DNA of 64,000 nt, taken from NCBI RefSeq assembly GCF_900446215.1, contig NZ_UAQZ01000001.1, positions 496,001 through 560,000 on the forward strand, written 5' to 3'. This DNA comes from Burkholderia cenocepacia (GTDB lineage: Bacteria > Pseudomonadota > Gammaproteobacteria > Burkholderiales > Burkholderiaceae). A program made the position numbers and the translations under genes. Each line of letters starts with the position of its first letter. The stretch's first letter is position 1. Under the pieces are notes generated by a model. That model saw nothing but the letters and a program-made list of their open reading frames with translations, was not told where the DNA came from and did not search any database. Below, piece by piece: positions 26,750-37,771 of the stretch.

Positions 26750-27577
26750 TCAGGCGTCGGCGTCGGGCGCATCGAGGCTGCGCCACATGTACCAGGTCGC
26801 GACGGTGCGCCACGGCTCCCAGTTGGCCGCAACCTCGCGCGCCTCGCTGCGCGTGACGGGTTCCCCGCTGAAGTAATTGACGCTGATCGCACGGATCAGG
26901 CCCGGGTCGTCGAGCGGCAGCACGTCCGGCCGCGACAGGTTGAAGATCAGGAACATCTCGGCCGTCCAGCGGCTGATGCCGCGGATCTGCGTGAGTTCCG
27001 CGATCACGTCCTCGTCGTCCATCGACATCCATTTGTCGACGTGCAGCGCCCCCGACACGAAATGCTGCGCGAGATCGAGGATGTATTCCGTCTTGCGCTT
27101 CGACAACCCGCACGCGATCAGCTTGTCCGCGCCGAGCCGGATCACCGGCTGCGGTGCGAGTTTCGGACAGGCGTCCTCGATGCGCGCCCACAGCGACTGC
27201 GCGGACGGCACCGAAATCTGCTGACCGACGACCGAGCGCGCGAGCGTGACGAACGGGTCGCCGCGCTTCACGAGATGCGCGGGACCGAACTTCGGAATCA
27301 GTTTCTTCAGGATCCGGTCGCGCTTGACGAGGTCCGCGCATGCCTTGTCCCAATAGGCAGGACGCACGACGACCTCCTCGCCGTCCGCTTCGGACGCACG
27401 TGTCTTGCGGGCCGCGTCGGCGGCCGGCAGCGCGGCCGCCGGCTGCGCATGACCGTTCAGCGCGCCGTTCGGCACGGCGCGCGTCGCGTCCGACTTCGCC
27501 GCCGGTACACGCTTGGCTGCCGGACGCGCGGCGACCGGGGTCGCGCGCCTGACCGGCGCTTTTCTGGCCGTTGCCAT
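26750..27577 (-). CDS. DNA-3-methyladenine glycosylase (AlkA-like, HhH-GPD)
   Basis: Base-excision repair glycosylase of 275 aa that removes alkylated bases from DNA. The HhH-GPD core spans about residues 85-270. It has VTLARSVVGQQISVPSAQSL at the start, the helix-hairpin-helix LTQIRGISRWTAEMFLIF, and the catalytic aspartate in VLPLDDPGLIRAI. There is no FeS cluster cysteine set. The first 70 residues are an unusual low-complexity tail rich in Ala, Arg, Lys and Pro. Such a tail may give non-specific DNA binding, which is inference. Upstream cysS ends 43 bp away on the same strand. Confidence 0.92.
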   Translation of the reverse strand: MATARKAPVRRATPVAARPAAKRVPAAKSDATRAVPNGALNGHAQPAAALPAADAARKTRASEADGEEVVVRPAYWDKACADLVKRDRILKKLIPKFGPAHLVKRGDPFVTLARSVVGQQISVPSAQSLWARIEDACPKLAPQPVIRLGADKLIACGLSKRKTEYILDLAQHFVSGALHVDKWMSMDDEDVIAELTQIRGISRWTAEMFLIFNLSRPDVLPLDDPGLIRAISVNYFSGEPVTRSEAREVAANWEPWRTVATWYMWRSLDAPDADA

Positions 27578-27620
27578 CTTGCCTCCTACCTGACGGATCG
27601 GTCAGTGGAACGCACCGCGC

Positions 27621-29018
<1,398 letters not shown>

Positions 29019-29252
29019 AGAGATGAACCGTGAGCCGAAGGAAACCGCCCTGGCGAAGCTCGCCCAGCATGTGAAACGGACGGACCATCTGCTGCGGCGC
29101 CAGGCCGCGCGTCCTCGATATCACATGGGGCGGTCAGGCTGCAAGCACAGCGGTGACGGCCACGAGAGGCTAAGAAAGACTGTCTGCCGCTCGCCGGAAC
29201 GCGCAGACGTTTTGTTAGAATGGCTCGGAGTATAACATTCCGATTTACGCCT

Positions 29253-29975
29253 ATGAAACCTCATCGCGGCCGCGCGCCGAGCGCTGCGACCCTCGTTGCG
29301 ACCACCGTCATGGGCGTCGCGCTGACGCTTTTCACGGCTCCCGCGGCGCATGCGCAGAAGGCCCCGGCGGTCGCCGACGGCACCCCCGAAATCGACGCGT
29401 CGATCGCCGGCAAGCAGTGGAAGCAGGCGCTCGCGCAGCTCGACGCGCGCATCGCGTCGAATCCGCACGACGTGCAGGCGCAGTTCAAGCGCGGCACCGT
29501 GCTGGCCCGCCTGAACCGCGACGACGACGCGATCCAGCAGTTCGTCGCGATCACGCAGGCGTACCCCGAACTGCCCGAGCCGTACAACAACCTCGCGGCG
29601 CTCTACGCGAAGCACGGCCGCTATGACGAAGCGCGCACCGCGCTCGTCACCGCGACGCAATCGAACCCGAGCTACTCGCTCGCGTACGAGAACCTCGGCG
29701 ACCTCTACCTGCGGCTCGCTTCCGAATCGTACAAGCGCGCGCAATCGCTCGGCCGCACGAGCGGCGCGACCGCGCAGCGCCTCGCCGATCTCCAGAAGAT
29801 CGTGTCGCCGCCGAAAGCCGCGCCGAACGCCCGCGCGACGACGCCGGCCACGCGCGCCTACACCGACCGCGCCGCCGCGAACGTGAGCACCACCACGCTG
29901 CCGATGTCGCCGACGTTCCAGTTCAACGGTCCGTCGGGCGCACTGGCGGCACCGTACGTCGCGCCGTCGCAATAA
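29253..29975 (+). CDS. Exported TPR-repeat protein
   Basis: Predicted periplasmic protein of 240 aa. I choose the ATG at 29253-29255 because it opens a signal peptide (MKPHRGRAPSAATLV ... PAAHA); the frame extends 33 bp further up. Three to four tetratricopeptide-like repeats lie at about residues 45-165, for instance VQAQFKRGTVLARLNRDDDA and PEPYNNLAALYAKHGRYDEA. The tail is Thr/Ala-rich and disordered. TPR proteins are protein-protein scaffolds; the partner is unknown. It is the first of a plus-strand series with two cyclophilins and lpxH. Confidence 0.87.
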   Translation: MKPHRGRAPSAATLVATTVMGVALTLFTAPAAHAQKAPAVADGTPEIDASIAGKQWKQALAQLDARIASNPHDVQAQFKRGTVLARLNRDDDAIQQFVAITQAYPELPEPYNNLAALYAKHGRYDEARTALVTATQSNPSYSLAYENLGDLYLRLASESYKRAQSLGRTSGATAQRLADLQKIVSPPKAAPNARATTPATRAYTDRAAANVSTTTLPMSPTFQFNGPSGALAAPYVAPSQ

Positions 29976-30014
29976 GCGGCGCGCCCTTCCTTCCCTCCCA
30001 ACCTGAGGATCGCA

Positions 30015-30590
30015 ATGAAACGTCTGTTGCTGGCGCTTGGCGGCGCCGCCCTTCTCGCGACCGCGCCCGCGTTCGCGCAAACGGCCACCGCGCACCCCGT
30101 CGTGCAGCTGAAGACCTCGCAGGGCGACATCCGCGTCGAGCTCTATCCGGAGAAGGCGCCGAAATCCGTCGCCAACTTCCTCGATTACGTGAAGGCCGGC
30201 CAGTACAACGGCACGATCTTCCATCGCGTGATCAAGGGCTTCATGATCCAGGGCGGCGGCTACAAGACCAACTTCGAGGAAAAGCCGACCCGCGCGCCGA
30301 TCCCGCTGGAAAGCCGCAATGGTCTGAAGAACCTGACCGGCACGATCGCGATGGCGCGCACGAGCGATCCGAATTCGGCCACCGCGCAGTTCTTCATCAA
30401 TACGGTCGACAACAGCGGCCTCGACTATCCGAACCCGGACGGCAACGGCTACGCGGTGTTCGGCAAGGTCGTGTCGGGCCTCGACGTCGTGAAGAAGATC
30501 GAAGGCGTGGCGACGACCTCGCGCGGCCCGATGCAGGACGTGCCGGCGCAACCGGTCGTGATCGAATCGGCGAGCATCGTCTCGAAGTAA
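30015..30590 (+). CDS. ppiA: Periplasmic cyclophilin-type peptidyl-prolyl isomerase
   Basis: Proline isomerase of 191 aa exported to the periplasm. The signal peptide MKRLLLALGGAALLATAPAF ends with AFA near residue 21. The cyclophilin core has the catalytic Arg in [16 protein letters not shown], then TAQFFIN and the short loop [20 protein letters not shown]. The gene starts 39 bp after the TPR gene and 88 bp before a cytoplasmic paralogue with about half of residues shared by eye. The pair looks like a duplication in which one copy kept or gained a signal peptide. Confidence 0.93.
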   Translation: MKRLLLALGGAALLATAPAFAQTATAHPVVQLKTSQGDIRVELYPEKAPKSVANFLDYVKAGQYNGTIFHRVIKGFMIQGGGYKTNFEEKPTRAPIPLESRNGLKNLTGTIAMARTSDPNSATAQFFINTVDNSGLDYPNPDGNGYAVFGKVVSGLDVVKKIEGVATTSRGPMQDVPAQPVVIESASIVSK

Positions 30591-30615
30591 GCACCTGCCG
30601 GCACGTCCGGCGCCA

Positions 30616-30646
30616 CACGCGGCCGCGTCGCACGACCGGCCGCGTG
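30616..30646 (+). terminator. Hairpin between the two cyclophilin genes
   Basis: A 10-bp inverted repeat (CACGCGGCCG / CGGCCGCGTG) with an 11-nt loop, followed by CCATTTAAA. The T-run is short, so it may be a weak terminator or a processing site. Confidence 0.4.
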
Positions 30647-30678
30647 CCATTTAAACCGCCTCACCGAAGGAATTCATC

Positions 30679-31170
30679 ATGGTTGAACTGCATACGAACC
30701 ACGGCGTGATCAAGCTCGAACTCGACGCCGCGAAGGCACCGAAGACGGTCGAAAACTTCCTGAACTACGTGAAGAAGGGCCATTACGACGGCACCGTGTT
30801 CCACCGCGTGATCAACGGCTTCATGATCCAGGGCGGCGGCTTCGAGCCGGGCCTGAAGCAGAAGCCGACCGACGCGCCGATCGACAACGAGGCGAACAAC
30901 GGCCTGAAGAACGACAACTACACGATCGCGATGGCGCGCACGAACGATCCGCACTCGGCGACCGCCCAGTTCTTCATCAACGTGAACGACAACGACTTCC
31001 TGAACCACTCGTCGCCGACGCCGCAGGGCTGGGGTTACGCGGTGTTCGGCAAGGTCGTCGAGGGCCAGGACGTGGTCGACAAGATCAAGGGCGTCAAGAC
31101 GGGCAACGCGGGCTTCCATCAGGACGTGCCGACCGACGACGTCGTGATCGAAAAGGCCGTGGTGGTCTGA
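30679..31170 (+). CDS. ppiB: Cytoplasmic cyclophilin-type peptidyl-prolyl isomerase
   Basis: Cyclophilin of 163 aa without a signal peptide (E. coli PpiB has 164). It speeds cis/trans isomerisation of X-Pro bonds during folding in the cytoplasm. Active-site segments: [19 protein letters not shown] with the catalytic Arg, [18 protein letters not shown], and [25 protein letters not shown] lies shortly before the ATG. The downstream gene lpxH starts 28 bp later. Confidence 0.95.
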   Translation: MVELHTNHGVIKLELDAAKAPKTVENFLNYVKKGHYDGTVFHRVINGFMIQGGGFEPGLKQKPTDAPIDNEANNGLKNDNYTIAMARTNDPHSATAQFFINVNDNDFLNHSSPTPQGWGYAVFGKVVEGQDVVDKIKGVKTGNAGFHQDVPTDDVVIEKAVVV

Positions 31171-31197
31171 CGCACCAGCCGTTACGGAGGCACTTCG

Positions 31198-31998
31198 ATG
31201 TTGCAGGAGAGTCCGCCGCGAAGCGTCTCCGCGGGCGTGCCGGGCGAGCGCGAGTACGCGCAAGCCGCACGCCCGTTCCTGTTTCTCTCCGATCTGCACC
31301 TGAGCGAAGCGATTCCGAAGACGGTCGCCGCGTTCGAGCATTTCGTGAAATACACCGCCGACAGCGCCGATTCGGTGTTCATCCTCGGCGACCTGTTCGA
31401 ATACTGGATCGGCGACGACATCCTCGACGACGATCCGTTCGCCGCGCGCATGGCCGCGCTGATGCACACGTTCTCGGAGCGCGGCATCGCGCTCTACGTG
31501 ATGCACGGCAACCGCGATTTCCTGCTCGGCCGGCGCTTCATGAAGGCGGCCGGTGCGATGCTGCTGCCCGACCCCTCGCTGATCATGGCGTTCGGCCAGC
31601 GCATCGTGCTCGCGCACGGCGACGCGCAATGCACGGCCGATCGCGGCTATCAGTTGTTCCGGCGCGTCGCGCGCAACCGCGTCGCGCAATGGCTGTTTCT
31701 CGCGTGGCCGTTCCGCTGGCGCCGCGCGCTCGCGCAGCGCATGCGCTCGAACAGCGAAGCCGGCCGCATGCGCCCCGTGTCAGCAATCTACGACGTCACG
31801 CGGGAAGGCGTGGCCGCGCTGTTCCGGAAAAGTCGCGCAAGCGTGATCATTCACGGCCACACGCACCGCCCCGCGCGCCACGCGGAACCGGGCGGAATCC
31901 GCTGGGTACTGCCCGACTGGGATCTCGATCACGGCACGCCGCGCGGCGGCTATCTGCGCGTCGACGCGGAAGGCATCCACGCGATGCCGCTCGACTGA
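31198..31998 (+). CDS. lpxH: UDP-2,3-diacylglucosamine diphosphatase
   Basis: Lipid A pathway enzyme that releases UMP from UDP-2,3-diacylglucosamine to give lipid X at the inner face of the inner membrane. 266 aa. Metallophosphoesterase motifs: SDLHLSEAIP, GDLFEYWIGDD, MHGNRDFLLG, LAHGDAQCTAD and IHGHTHRPARH, which together supply the two-manganese site. GGAGG lies before the ATG. The N-terminus has about 25 more residues than E. coli LpxH (240 aa). kdsA, another LPS gene, is in the window but unlinked. Confidence 0.95.
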   Translation: MLQESPPRSVSAGVPGEREYAQAARPFLFLSDLHLSEAIPKTVAAFEHFVKYTADSADSVFILGDLFEYWIGDDILDDDPFAARMAALMHTFSERGIALYVMHGNRDFLLGRRFMKAAGAMLLPDPSLIMAFGQRIVLAHGDAQCTADRGYQLFRRVARNRVAQWLFLAWPFRWRRALAQRMRSNSEAGRMRPVSAIYDVTREGVAALFRKSRASVIIHGHTHRPARHAEPGGIRWVLPDWDLDHGTPRGGYLRVDAEGIHAMPLD

Positions 31999-32056
31999 CG
32001 CCACCGCTGCCGCTGTCGTCGCATCGACCGGCAGCCGTGGGCGCCCTGCTCGTTCG

Positions 32057-32830
32057 TTACATCTGGCGTTCGACCGTCTTGCCTTCCAGCACCGCGGACA
32101 GCCTGCGCAGGTCGAGGCGCGCCGCATCGGCGCCCTGCAGCGTTTCCAGATGCGTACCGAGCCGTTCGAGCGCCGCGACGATCTCGTCGACGCGACGGCT
32201 TTCCTTCGCCGCGTGATCGATCAGCCCGTGAATCGCAAGCGACATCGGATCGTCGGCGTTCGGCGTGATCCCGTACGCGCAGAATGCCGCGCGCTCGGGT
32301 TGCGGCTTCGGCTGCGCCGGCATCACGATGCGCGCCGGGTTGCCGACCGCCGTGCCGCCGGGCGGCACCGGCTTGACGACCACCGCGTTCGAGCCGATCT
32401 TCGCGCCCGCGCCCACCGTGAAACCGCCGAGCACCTTCGCGCCAGCGCCGACGATCACGCCGGCCTCGAGCGTCGGATGGCGCTTCGCGCCGCGCGTGAG
32501 CGACGTGCCGCCCAGCGTCACGCCCTGATAGATCGTGCAGTCGTCGCCGATGATCGCCGTCTCGCCGATCACGACACCCATGCCGTGATCGATGAACACG
32601 CGCCGGCCGATCGTCGCGCCGGGGTGGATCTCGATCCCGGTCAGGAACCGGCCGGCCTGCGACGCGAACCGCGCGAGCCAGTAGCGCTTCGCGCGCCAGC
32701 AGGCGTGCGCGAAACGGTGCAGCACGAGCGCATGCAGCCCCGGATAACAGGTCAGCACTTCCCACGCACTGCGAGCGGCGGGATCCCGCTCGCGAATCGT
32801 TGCAACGTCTTCGCGCAGTCTCGTGAACAT
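32057..32830 (-). CDS. cysE: Serine O-acetyltransferase
   Basis: Acetylates serine for cysteine synthesis. 257 aa from the ATG at 32828-32830, which yields the typical [21 protein letters not shown]-terminal helix region. The C-terminal left-handed beta helix of hexapeptide repeats runs through [20 protein letters not shown] (catalytic His) and [20 protein letters not shown]. It ends with an extended tail of about 70 residues. The family is normally feedback-inhibited by cysteine at this site; I cannot judge that here. Confidence 0.94.
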   Translation of the reverse strand: MFTRLREDVATIRERDPAARSAWEVLTCYPGLHALVLHRFAHACWRAKRYWLARFASQAGRFLTGIEIHPGATIGRRVFIDHGMGVVIGETAIIGDDCTIYQGVTLGGTSLTRGAKRHPTLEAGVIVGAGAKVLGGFTVGAGAKIGSNAVVVKPVPPGGTAVGNPARIVMPAQPKPQPERAAFCAYGITPNADDPMSLAIHGLIDHAAKESRRVDEIVAALERLGTHLETLQGADAARLDLRRLSAVLEGKTVERQM

Positions 32831-33125
32831 GATGTGATCTGGGAAAAGGCCGGCGCGCATCGCCGGCAATGCCGGCCGTTATCGCGCCGGGTAATTTGCT
32901 TATGACGTCCGGCGATTGTAGGGCCAGTCGCGCGCCGCCGCACGCGGTCGCGCGTTCACCCCGCCACCGGCGCGGGTATTCGGCCGGGACGGGTTTCCGG
33001 GGAGGCCCGTCGGGCGAAACTGCAGGGTTCGTCGCTTCCGGCGGATCACCGCATGGCCTGCCCGCCACCCACCACCCGCCGCATCCGTCGGACGCCCCGC
33101 ACCCCGCGATCAGCGCGCCGGCCGC
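32831..33125. other. Intergenic gap between trmJ and cysE, no gene seen
   Basis: About 295 bp on the cysE leader side. Reading frames here are GC-rich shadows. I see no hairpin with a U-run or clear operator. Confidence 0.4.
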
Positions 33126-33995
33126 TTACGCGTCGCCGCCCGGTTTGCCCGACTTCAGCAGGATGTGCTTCGCGACGCCGCGCAGGATGTTGACCTCCTC
33201 GCGCTCGAGGCCCGTGCGCGCGAACAGCCGCCGCAGCCGCGGCATCAGCTTCTTCGGGTTGCGCGGATCGAGGAAGTCGAGCGCGATCAGCGCATGCTCG
33301 AGGTGCACGTACATCCGCTCGATCTCGTCGCTCTGCGCGAGCGTGCCGGCTTCGGCCGGCGGTTGCGCCGACGGCTCGCTCGCCTGCTCGAGAAACGCGA
33401 CGCGCAACTCGTACGCGAGCACCTGCACGGCCTGCGCGAGGTTCAGCGAACTGTAGGCCGGATTCGCCGGAATGTGCGCGAGCGCGCTGCACTGCTCGAC
33501 ATGCTCGTTCGCGAGACCCGTACGCTCGTTGCCGAACACGAGCGCGATGTCGCCCGTGCCGACCTGCGCGCTCGCCTGCGCGGCGGCCGCGCGCGGCGCG
33601 AGCCGCGGCGGCCCGTATTCGCGCGTACGCGCGGTCAGCGCGATCGACCAGTGCACGCCGGACAGCGCTTCGCCGAGCGTCGACACGACATGCGCGGACG
33701 CGAGGACGTCGTCCGCGCCGCTGGCCATCGCGATCGCCTCCGGATCGCTCTGCACGTGCGGCACGCGCGGTGCGACCAGCACGAGGCGCGAGAAGCCCAT
33801 CGTCTTCAGCGCGCGGGCGGCCGCCCCGACGTTGCCGGGATGGCTCGGCTCGACGAGCACGAAGCGGGTGGACGTGAAGCCGCCGGACGGCGGCGGGGAC
33901 GAGGCCGCGCCCGATTCGGACGGCGCGGCGGTGTTCTGCGGGGTTTCCACTACGAGACGACTCGGTTCATCAGAATGGCCGTATGGTATCGCCAT
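33126..33995 (-). CDS. trmJ: tRNA (cytidine/uridine-2'-O-)methyltransferase
   Basis: SPOUT-family enzyme that 2'-O-methylates position 32 of several tRNAs. About 289 aa from the ATG at 33993-33995 (MAIPYGHSDEPSR). The catalytic core starts at RFVLVEPSHPGNVGAAARAL and contains the SAM-binding knot with VFGNERTGLANE and YSSLNLAQAVQVLAYELR. About 40 residues of Pro/Ser-rich N-terminal extension precede the core, so a later start is possible, but no ATG lies close to the core. A head-to-head gap of about 240 bp separates it from suhB. Confidence 0.92.
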   Translation of the reverse strand: MAIPYGHSDEPSRLVVETPQNTAAPSESGAASSPPPSGGFTSTRFVLVEPSHPGNVGAAARALKTMGFSRLVLVAPRVPHVQSDPEAIAMASGADDVLASAHVVSTLGEALSGVHWSIALTARTREYGPPRLAPRAAAAQASAQVGTGDIALVFGNERTGLANEHVEQCSALAHIPANPAYSSLNLAQAVQVLAYELRVAFLEQASEPSAQPPAEAGTLAQSDEIERMYVHLEHALIALDFLDPRNPKKLMPRLRRLFARTGLEREEVNILRGVAKHILLKSGKPGGDA

Positions 33996-34232
33996 CGCTC
34001 CCGCAAACCCACTCGTCCGGATGGCCAGTGGGGGTTTCCCCGCATTCCGGTCGCCTGAAACCACCAAAAATCGGGTAAAATCATGCCTTTACGCGTTGCG
34101 CCGCGGCGCAGCGCGGGTCGTACCCCGCTCTTTGTCAATTCGCGTCTCACCTCGCCCCGGCACGCTTGCGCCGTTCCGGGCGGTTGTCCCACTTCGTGGC
34201 GGCCCGTGCCGCCGGCTACAGGATCCAGGCTC

Positions 34233-35036
34233 ATGCATCCCATGCTCAACATTGCTGTCAAGGCTGCGCGCCGCGCCGGACAGATCATCAATCGCGCGTC
34301 CCTCGATCTCGACCTGATCGAGATCCGCAAGAAGCAGCAGAACGACTTCGTCACCGAAGTGGACAAGGCCGCCGAAGACGCGATCATCGAGACGCTGAAG
34401 ACCGCCTACCCCGACCACGCGATCCTCGCGGAGGAATCGGGCGAATCCGACAACGAATCCGAATTCAAGTGGATCATCGATCCGCTCGACGGCACGACCA
34501 ACTTCATCCACGGCTTCCCGTATTACTGCGTATCGATCGCGCTCGAGCACAAGGGCGTCGTCACGCAGGCCGTCGTCTACGATCCGAACAAGAACGACCT
34601 GTTCACGGCCACCCGCGGCCGCGGCGCATACCTGAACGACCGCCGCATCCGCGTCGGCCGCCGCGACCGCCTGGCAGACGCACTGGTCGGCACGGGCTTC
34701 CCGTTCCGCGAGAAGGACGGCCTCGACGCCTACGCGCGCCTCTTCACCGAAATGACGCAGGCCTGCACGGGCCTGCGCCGTCCGGGCGCGGCGGCGCTCG
34801 ATCTCGCGAACGTCGCGGCCGGCCGCCTCGACGCGTTCTTCGAGCAAGGCATCAACGTGTGGGACATGGCAGCGGGCAGCCTGCTGATCACCGAGGCCGG
34901 CGGCCTCGTCGGGAACTACACGGGCGACGCCGATTTCCTGCATCGCCACGAGATCGTCGCCGCGAACCCGAAGATCTACGCGCAGATGATCCCGATCCTG
35001 AACCGCTACAGCCGCGTGCATCCGGCAGCGGAGTAA
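34233..35036 (+). CDS. suhB: Inositol-1-monophosphatase / NusA-associated SuhB
   Basis: Mg-dependent phosphatase of the inositol monophosphatase family, 267 aa (E. coli SuhB 267). In E. coli it also works in rRNA antitermination. I use the ATG at 34233-34235 ([17 protein letters not shown]). Metal-binding motifs: [23 protein letters not shown] and [15 protein letters not shown]. The longer frame upstream has no homology. A terminator-like hairpin follows at 35043. Confidence 0.95.
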
Positions 35037-35042
35037 GCCCGG

Positions 35043-35066
35043 GCCGCGCCCGCGTGGCGCGGCTTT
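35043..35066 (+). terminator. Rho-independent terminator-like hairpin after suhB
   Basis: A perfect 8-bp GC-only stem (GCCGCGCC / GGCGCGGC) with a 5-nt loop, directly followed by TTT, 7 bp after the suhB stop. Confidence 0.65.
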
Positions 35067-35343
35067 CGCGCAAACCGCTCGCAGGCATCGTCACGCTGGC
35101 GCGCCGATCGCCCCGGAACGCGGGACAATCTTCCGTGCACACGGGTCGCTTCGTGCGCCTATCCTGAAGTTGCCCGAGTTGCCTGGGGCCGGCCGGCGTA
35201 TCGCCGCCCGCGCCGCTGGTCGCGCAATGCCAGCGAAGGGTTTGCGTCCGGCATGCCCGCGCGGCGACAACGCCGCCGCCGGCATGCCGGCCCCGCCTGT
35301 ATCAACACCGCCACGGCGCCGTGGCAATCGCATCCGAGTCCTC
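35067..35343. other. Intergenic gap, no gene seen
   Basis: The frame of the downstream oxidoreductase stays open through part of this gap. Its translation here is Ala/Pro/Arg-rich without family character, so I treat it as leader DNA. An inverted GCCGGCATGCCGG-like motif occurs near 35280. Confidence 0.4.
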
Positions 35344-36966
35344 ATGTTACGGCTAAGCGAAATTAAACTCCCCCTCGACCACCCCGAGAGCGCGCTCGAG
35401 GCCGCGATTCGCGCGCGCCTCGCGGAGCTTGGCGTGGCGGCAGACGGGCTGCTCCGTTACACCGTGTTCCGCCGCGCGCACGACGCGCGCAAGCGCGCGG
35501 ACATCAAGCTCACGTACATCGTCGATGTCGAAGTCAAGGACGAAGCGGCCGCGCTCAAGCGCATCGCCGGCAAGCCGCATTGCGGCGTGACGCCCGACAT
35601 GGCGTACCACTTCGTCACGAAGGCGCCCGAACACGCCGATTTCCTGCGCCCGGTCGTGATCGGCATGGGGCCGTGCGGCCTGTTCGCGGGGCTGATCCTC
35701 GCGCAGATGGGGTTCCGTCCCATCATCCTCGAACGCGGCAAGGCCGTGCGCGAACGCACCAAGGACACGTTCGGCCTGTGGCGCAAGAGCGTGCTCAATC
35801 CCGAATCCAACGTGCAGTTCGGCGAAGGCGGCGCAGGGACGTTTTCCGACGGCAAGCTGTACAGCCAGATCAAGGATCCGAACCACTATGGCCGCAAGGT
35901 GCTCGACGAATTCGTCAAGGCCGGCGCGCCCGAGGACATCCTGTACCTGAGCCGCCCGCACATCGGCACGTTCCGCCTCGTCAGCATGGTGGAAAAAATG
36001 CGCGCGTCGATCCACGAACTCGGCGGCGAAGTGCGCTTCGAAACCCGTGTCGACGACATCGAAATCGACCAGGGCAAGGTGCGCGCGCTCAAGCTGTCGA
36101 ACGGGGAAACGCTGCGGTGCGACCGCGTGGTGCTGGCCGTGGGCCACAGCGCGCGCGACACGTTCCAGATGCTGCACGACCGCGGCGTCTATATCGAAGC
36201 GAAACCGTTCTCGCTCGGTTTCCGCATCGAGCATCCGCAGGGGTTGATCGACCGCAGCCGCTTCGGCAAGTTCGCGGGTCACAAGCAGCTCGGCGCGGCC
36301 GACTACAAGGTGGTCCACCACTGCAGCAACGGGCGCGCGGTCTACAGCTTCTGCATGTGCCCGGGCGGCACGGTGGTCGCCGCGACCTCGGAGCCGGGCC
36401 GCGTGGTTACCAACGGGATGAGCCAGTATTCCCGTGCCGAGCGCAATGCGAATGCGGGCATCGTCGTCGGCATCACGCCGGACGACTATCCGGGCGGCCC
36501 GCTCGCCGGCATCGCGTTCCAGCGCAAATGGGAGGAACGCGCGTTCGAACTCGGCGGCGGCGATTACCGCGCGCCGGGCCAGCTGGTCGGCGATTTCATC
36601 GCGGGCCGGCCGTCGACGTCGCTGGGCTCCGTGGAGCCGTCGTACAAGCCCGGCGTGAATCCGACCGACCTCAGCACCGCGCTGCCGGACTACGTGATCG
36701 AAGCGATCCGCGAGGCGCTGCCCGAGATCGACAAGAAGATCGCCGGCTTCGCGATGCACGACGCCGTGCTCACCGGCGTGGAGACACGCACGTCATCGCC
36801 GATCCGGATTCGCCGGAAGGACGACTACCAGAGCATGAACGTCGAAGGCCTGTATCCGGCCGGCGAAGGCGCCGGCTATGCGGGCGGCATCTATTCGGCC
36901 GCGATCGACGGTATCGAAGTCGCGCAAGCGGTGGCGCTCAGCCTGATGTCGGGACACGCGTCCTGA
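35344..36966 (+). CDS. FAD-dependent oxidoreductase of uncharacterised family
   Basis: Flavoprotein of 540 aa from the ATG at 35344-35346 (MLRLSEIKLPLDHPESALEA). An N-terminal domain of about 95 residues precedes the dinucleotide fold, which starts with VIGMGPCGLFAGLILAQMGF and the ERGKAVRERTKDTFGLW loop. NVQFGEGGAGTFSDGKLYSQ and the closing GLYPAGEGAGYAGGIYSAAI are typical of the widespread 'uncharacterised FAD-dependent dehydrogenase' family found in many bacteria. The family has no assigned substrate that I know. It is complete and monocistronic. Confidence 0.88.
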   Translation: MLRLSEIKLPLDHPESALEAAIRARLAELGVAADGLLRYTVFRRAHDARKRADIKLTYIVDVEVKDEAAALKRIAGKPHCGVTPDMAYHFVTKAPEHADFLRPVVIGMGPCGLFAGLILAQMGFRPIILERGKAVRERTKDTFGLWRKSVLNPESNVQFGEGGAGTFSDGKLYSQIKDPNHYGRKVLDEFVKAGAPEDILYLSRPHIGTFRLVSMVEKMRASIHELGGEVRFETRVDDIEIDQGKVRALKLSNGETLRCDRVVLAVGHSARDTFQMLHDRGVYIEAKPFSLGFRIEHPQGLIDRSRFGKFAGHKQLGAADYKVVHHCSNGRAVYSFCMCPGGTVVAATSEPGRVVTNGMSQYSRAERNANAGIVVGITPDDYPGGPLAGIAFQRKWEERAFELGGGDYRAPGQLVGDFIAGRPSTSLGSVEPSYKPGVNPTDLSTALPDYVIEAIREALPEIDKKIAGFAMHDAVLTGVETRTSSPIRIRRKDDYQSMNVEGLYPAGEGAGYAGGIYSAAIDGIEVAQAVALSLMSGHAS

Positions 36967-37088
36967 ACTGCGGGACAGGGCCGGCGCACGCAGGTCGGTG
37001 ACCTGGGCGCGGCCGGCCTGCCTGCGCCGCGACAGCCCGGGCGCCACGCCATACGCGGGTGCGGTGCCGGGCGATAGCCGAGCCTCGG

Positions 37089-37415
37089 TCAGTCTTCCGA
37101 ACGCTCCACGACCACCTCGCTGATTTGCAGCACCGGTTGTATATCCGTGTAATTGGCGATGTCGGCCATGATCTCCTGCGCGTGCGGGTCGCGGGCTGCC
37201 TGGAAAGCTTCGACGGACGTACAGACGAAGTCACACTTGGCCACGTAAACCGGGTCGGCGCCAGGCGCACCGCCTGCGATGCCCTTGTCCACCGTGTAGT
37301 ACAGACATGCCGCGCCGAGTCGCTGTTTCACCATCGGCATATGCGTCTCGCGGTAGTACGCATGGTCGAATCGCGCGCCTGCGGTGTACGGATACATGAC
37401 ACTGACTTTGATCAT
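37089..37415 (-). CDS. EthD-like dimeric alpha/beta-barrel protein
   Basis: Small protein of 108 aa, starting at the ATG 37413-37415 with AGGAGA before it. The sequence MIKVSVMYPYTAGARFDHAY and YRETHMPMVKQRL match the EthD family (dimeric ferredoxin-like barrel), which is named after an accessory protein of ether degradation. Most chromosomal EthD copies have no known role. It is divergent from mutS, with a gap of 356 bp. Confidence 0.85.
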   Translation of the reverse strand: MIKVSVMYPYTAGARFDHAYYRETHMPMVKQRLGAACLYYTVDKGIAGGAPGADPVYVAKCDFVCTSVEAFQAARDPHAQEIMADIANYTDIQPVLQISEVVVERSED

Positions 37416-37771
37416 CGGATTGGTTCTCCTGTTGCGGCACGGTAATCGAGGCGCCGCCGCCCGCGAGACGAGGCCGAGGTCGCCGATACAGGCATGGCCG
37501 GCCGACCTTTGCTCCGGAATCGGTGTACTCGTTCTTGCGATTGTAAGCACCGGTGAACCCGTCTTGCCAGTTCGGTGGCAACGGGTGCCCCATGATGCCG
37601 CAGCGGCTCGGCGCTGTCAGATGCTTTGTAGGTCGGTAGCCGGGAGAAGCCGTCTTTCAAATCGCGACTGCCCGGCACCACCGGCAATCGGCCGAATGGC
37701 CAACTTCGCACGTTCACGTCGACGCCACTGGTAAACTCGGGCAACCCAAGCAACAACTTCATGCCTGACCT
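37416..37771. other. Divergent intergenic region upstream of mutS
   Basis: About 356 bp that must hold the promoters of mutS and of the EthD-like gene. No clear -10/-35 pair, SOS box or hairpin stands out. Confidence 0.4.
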
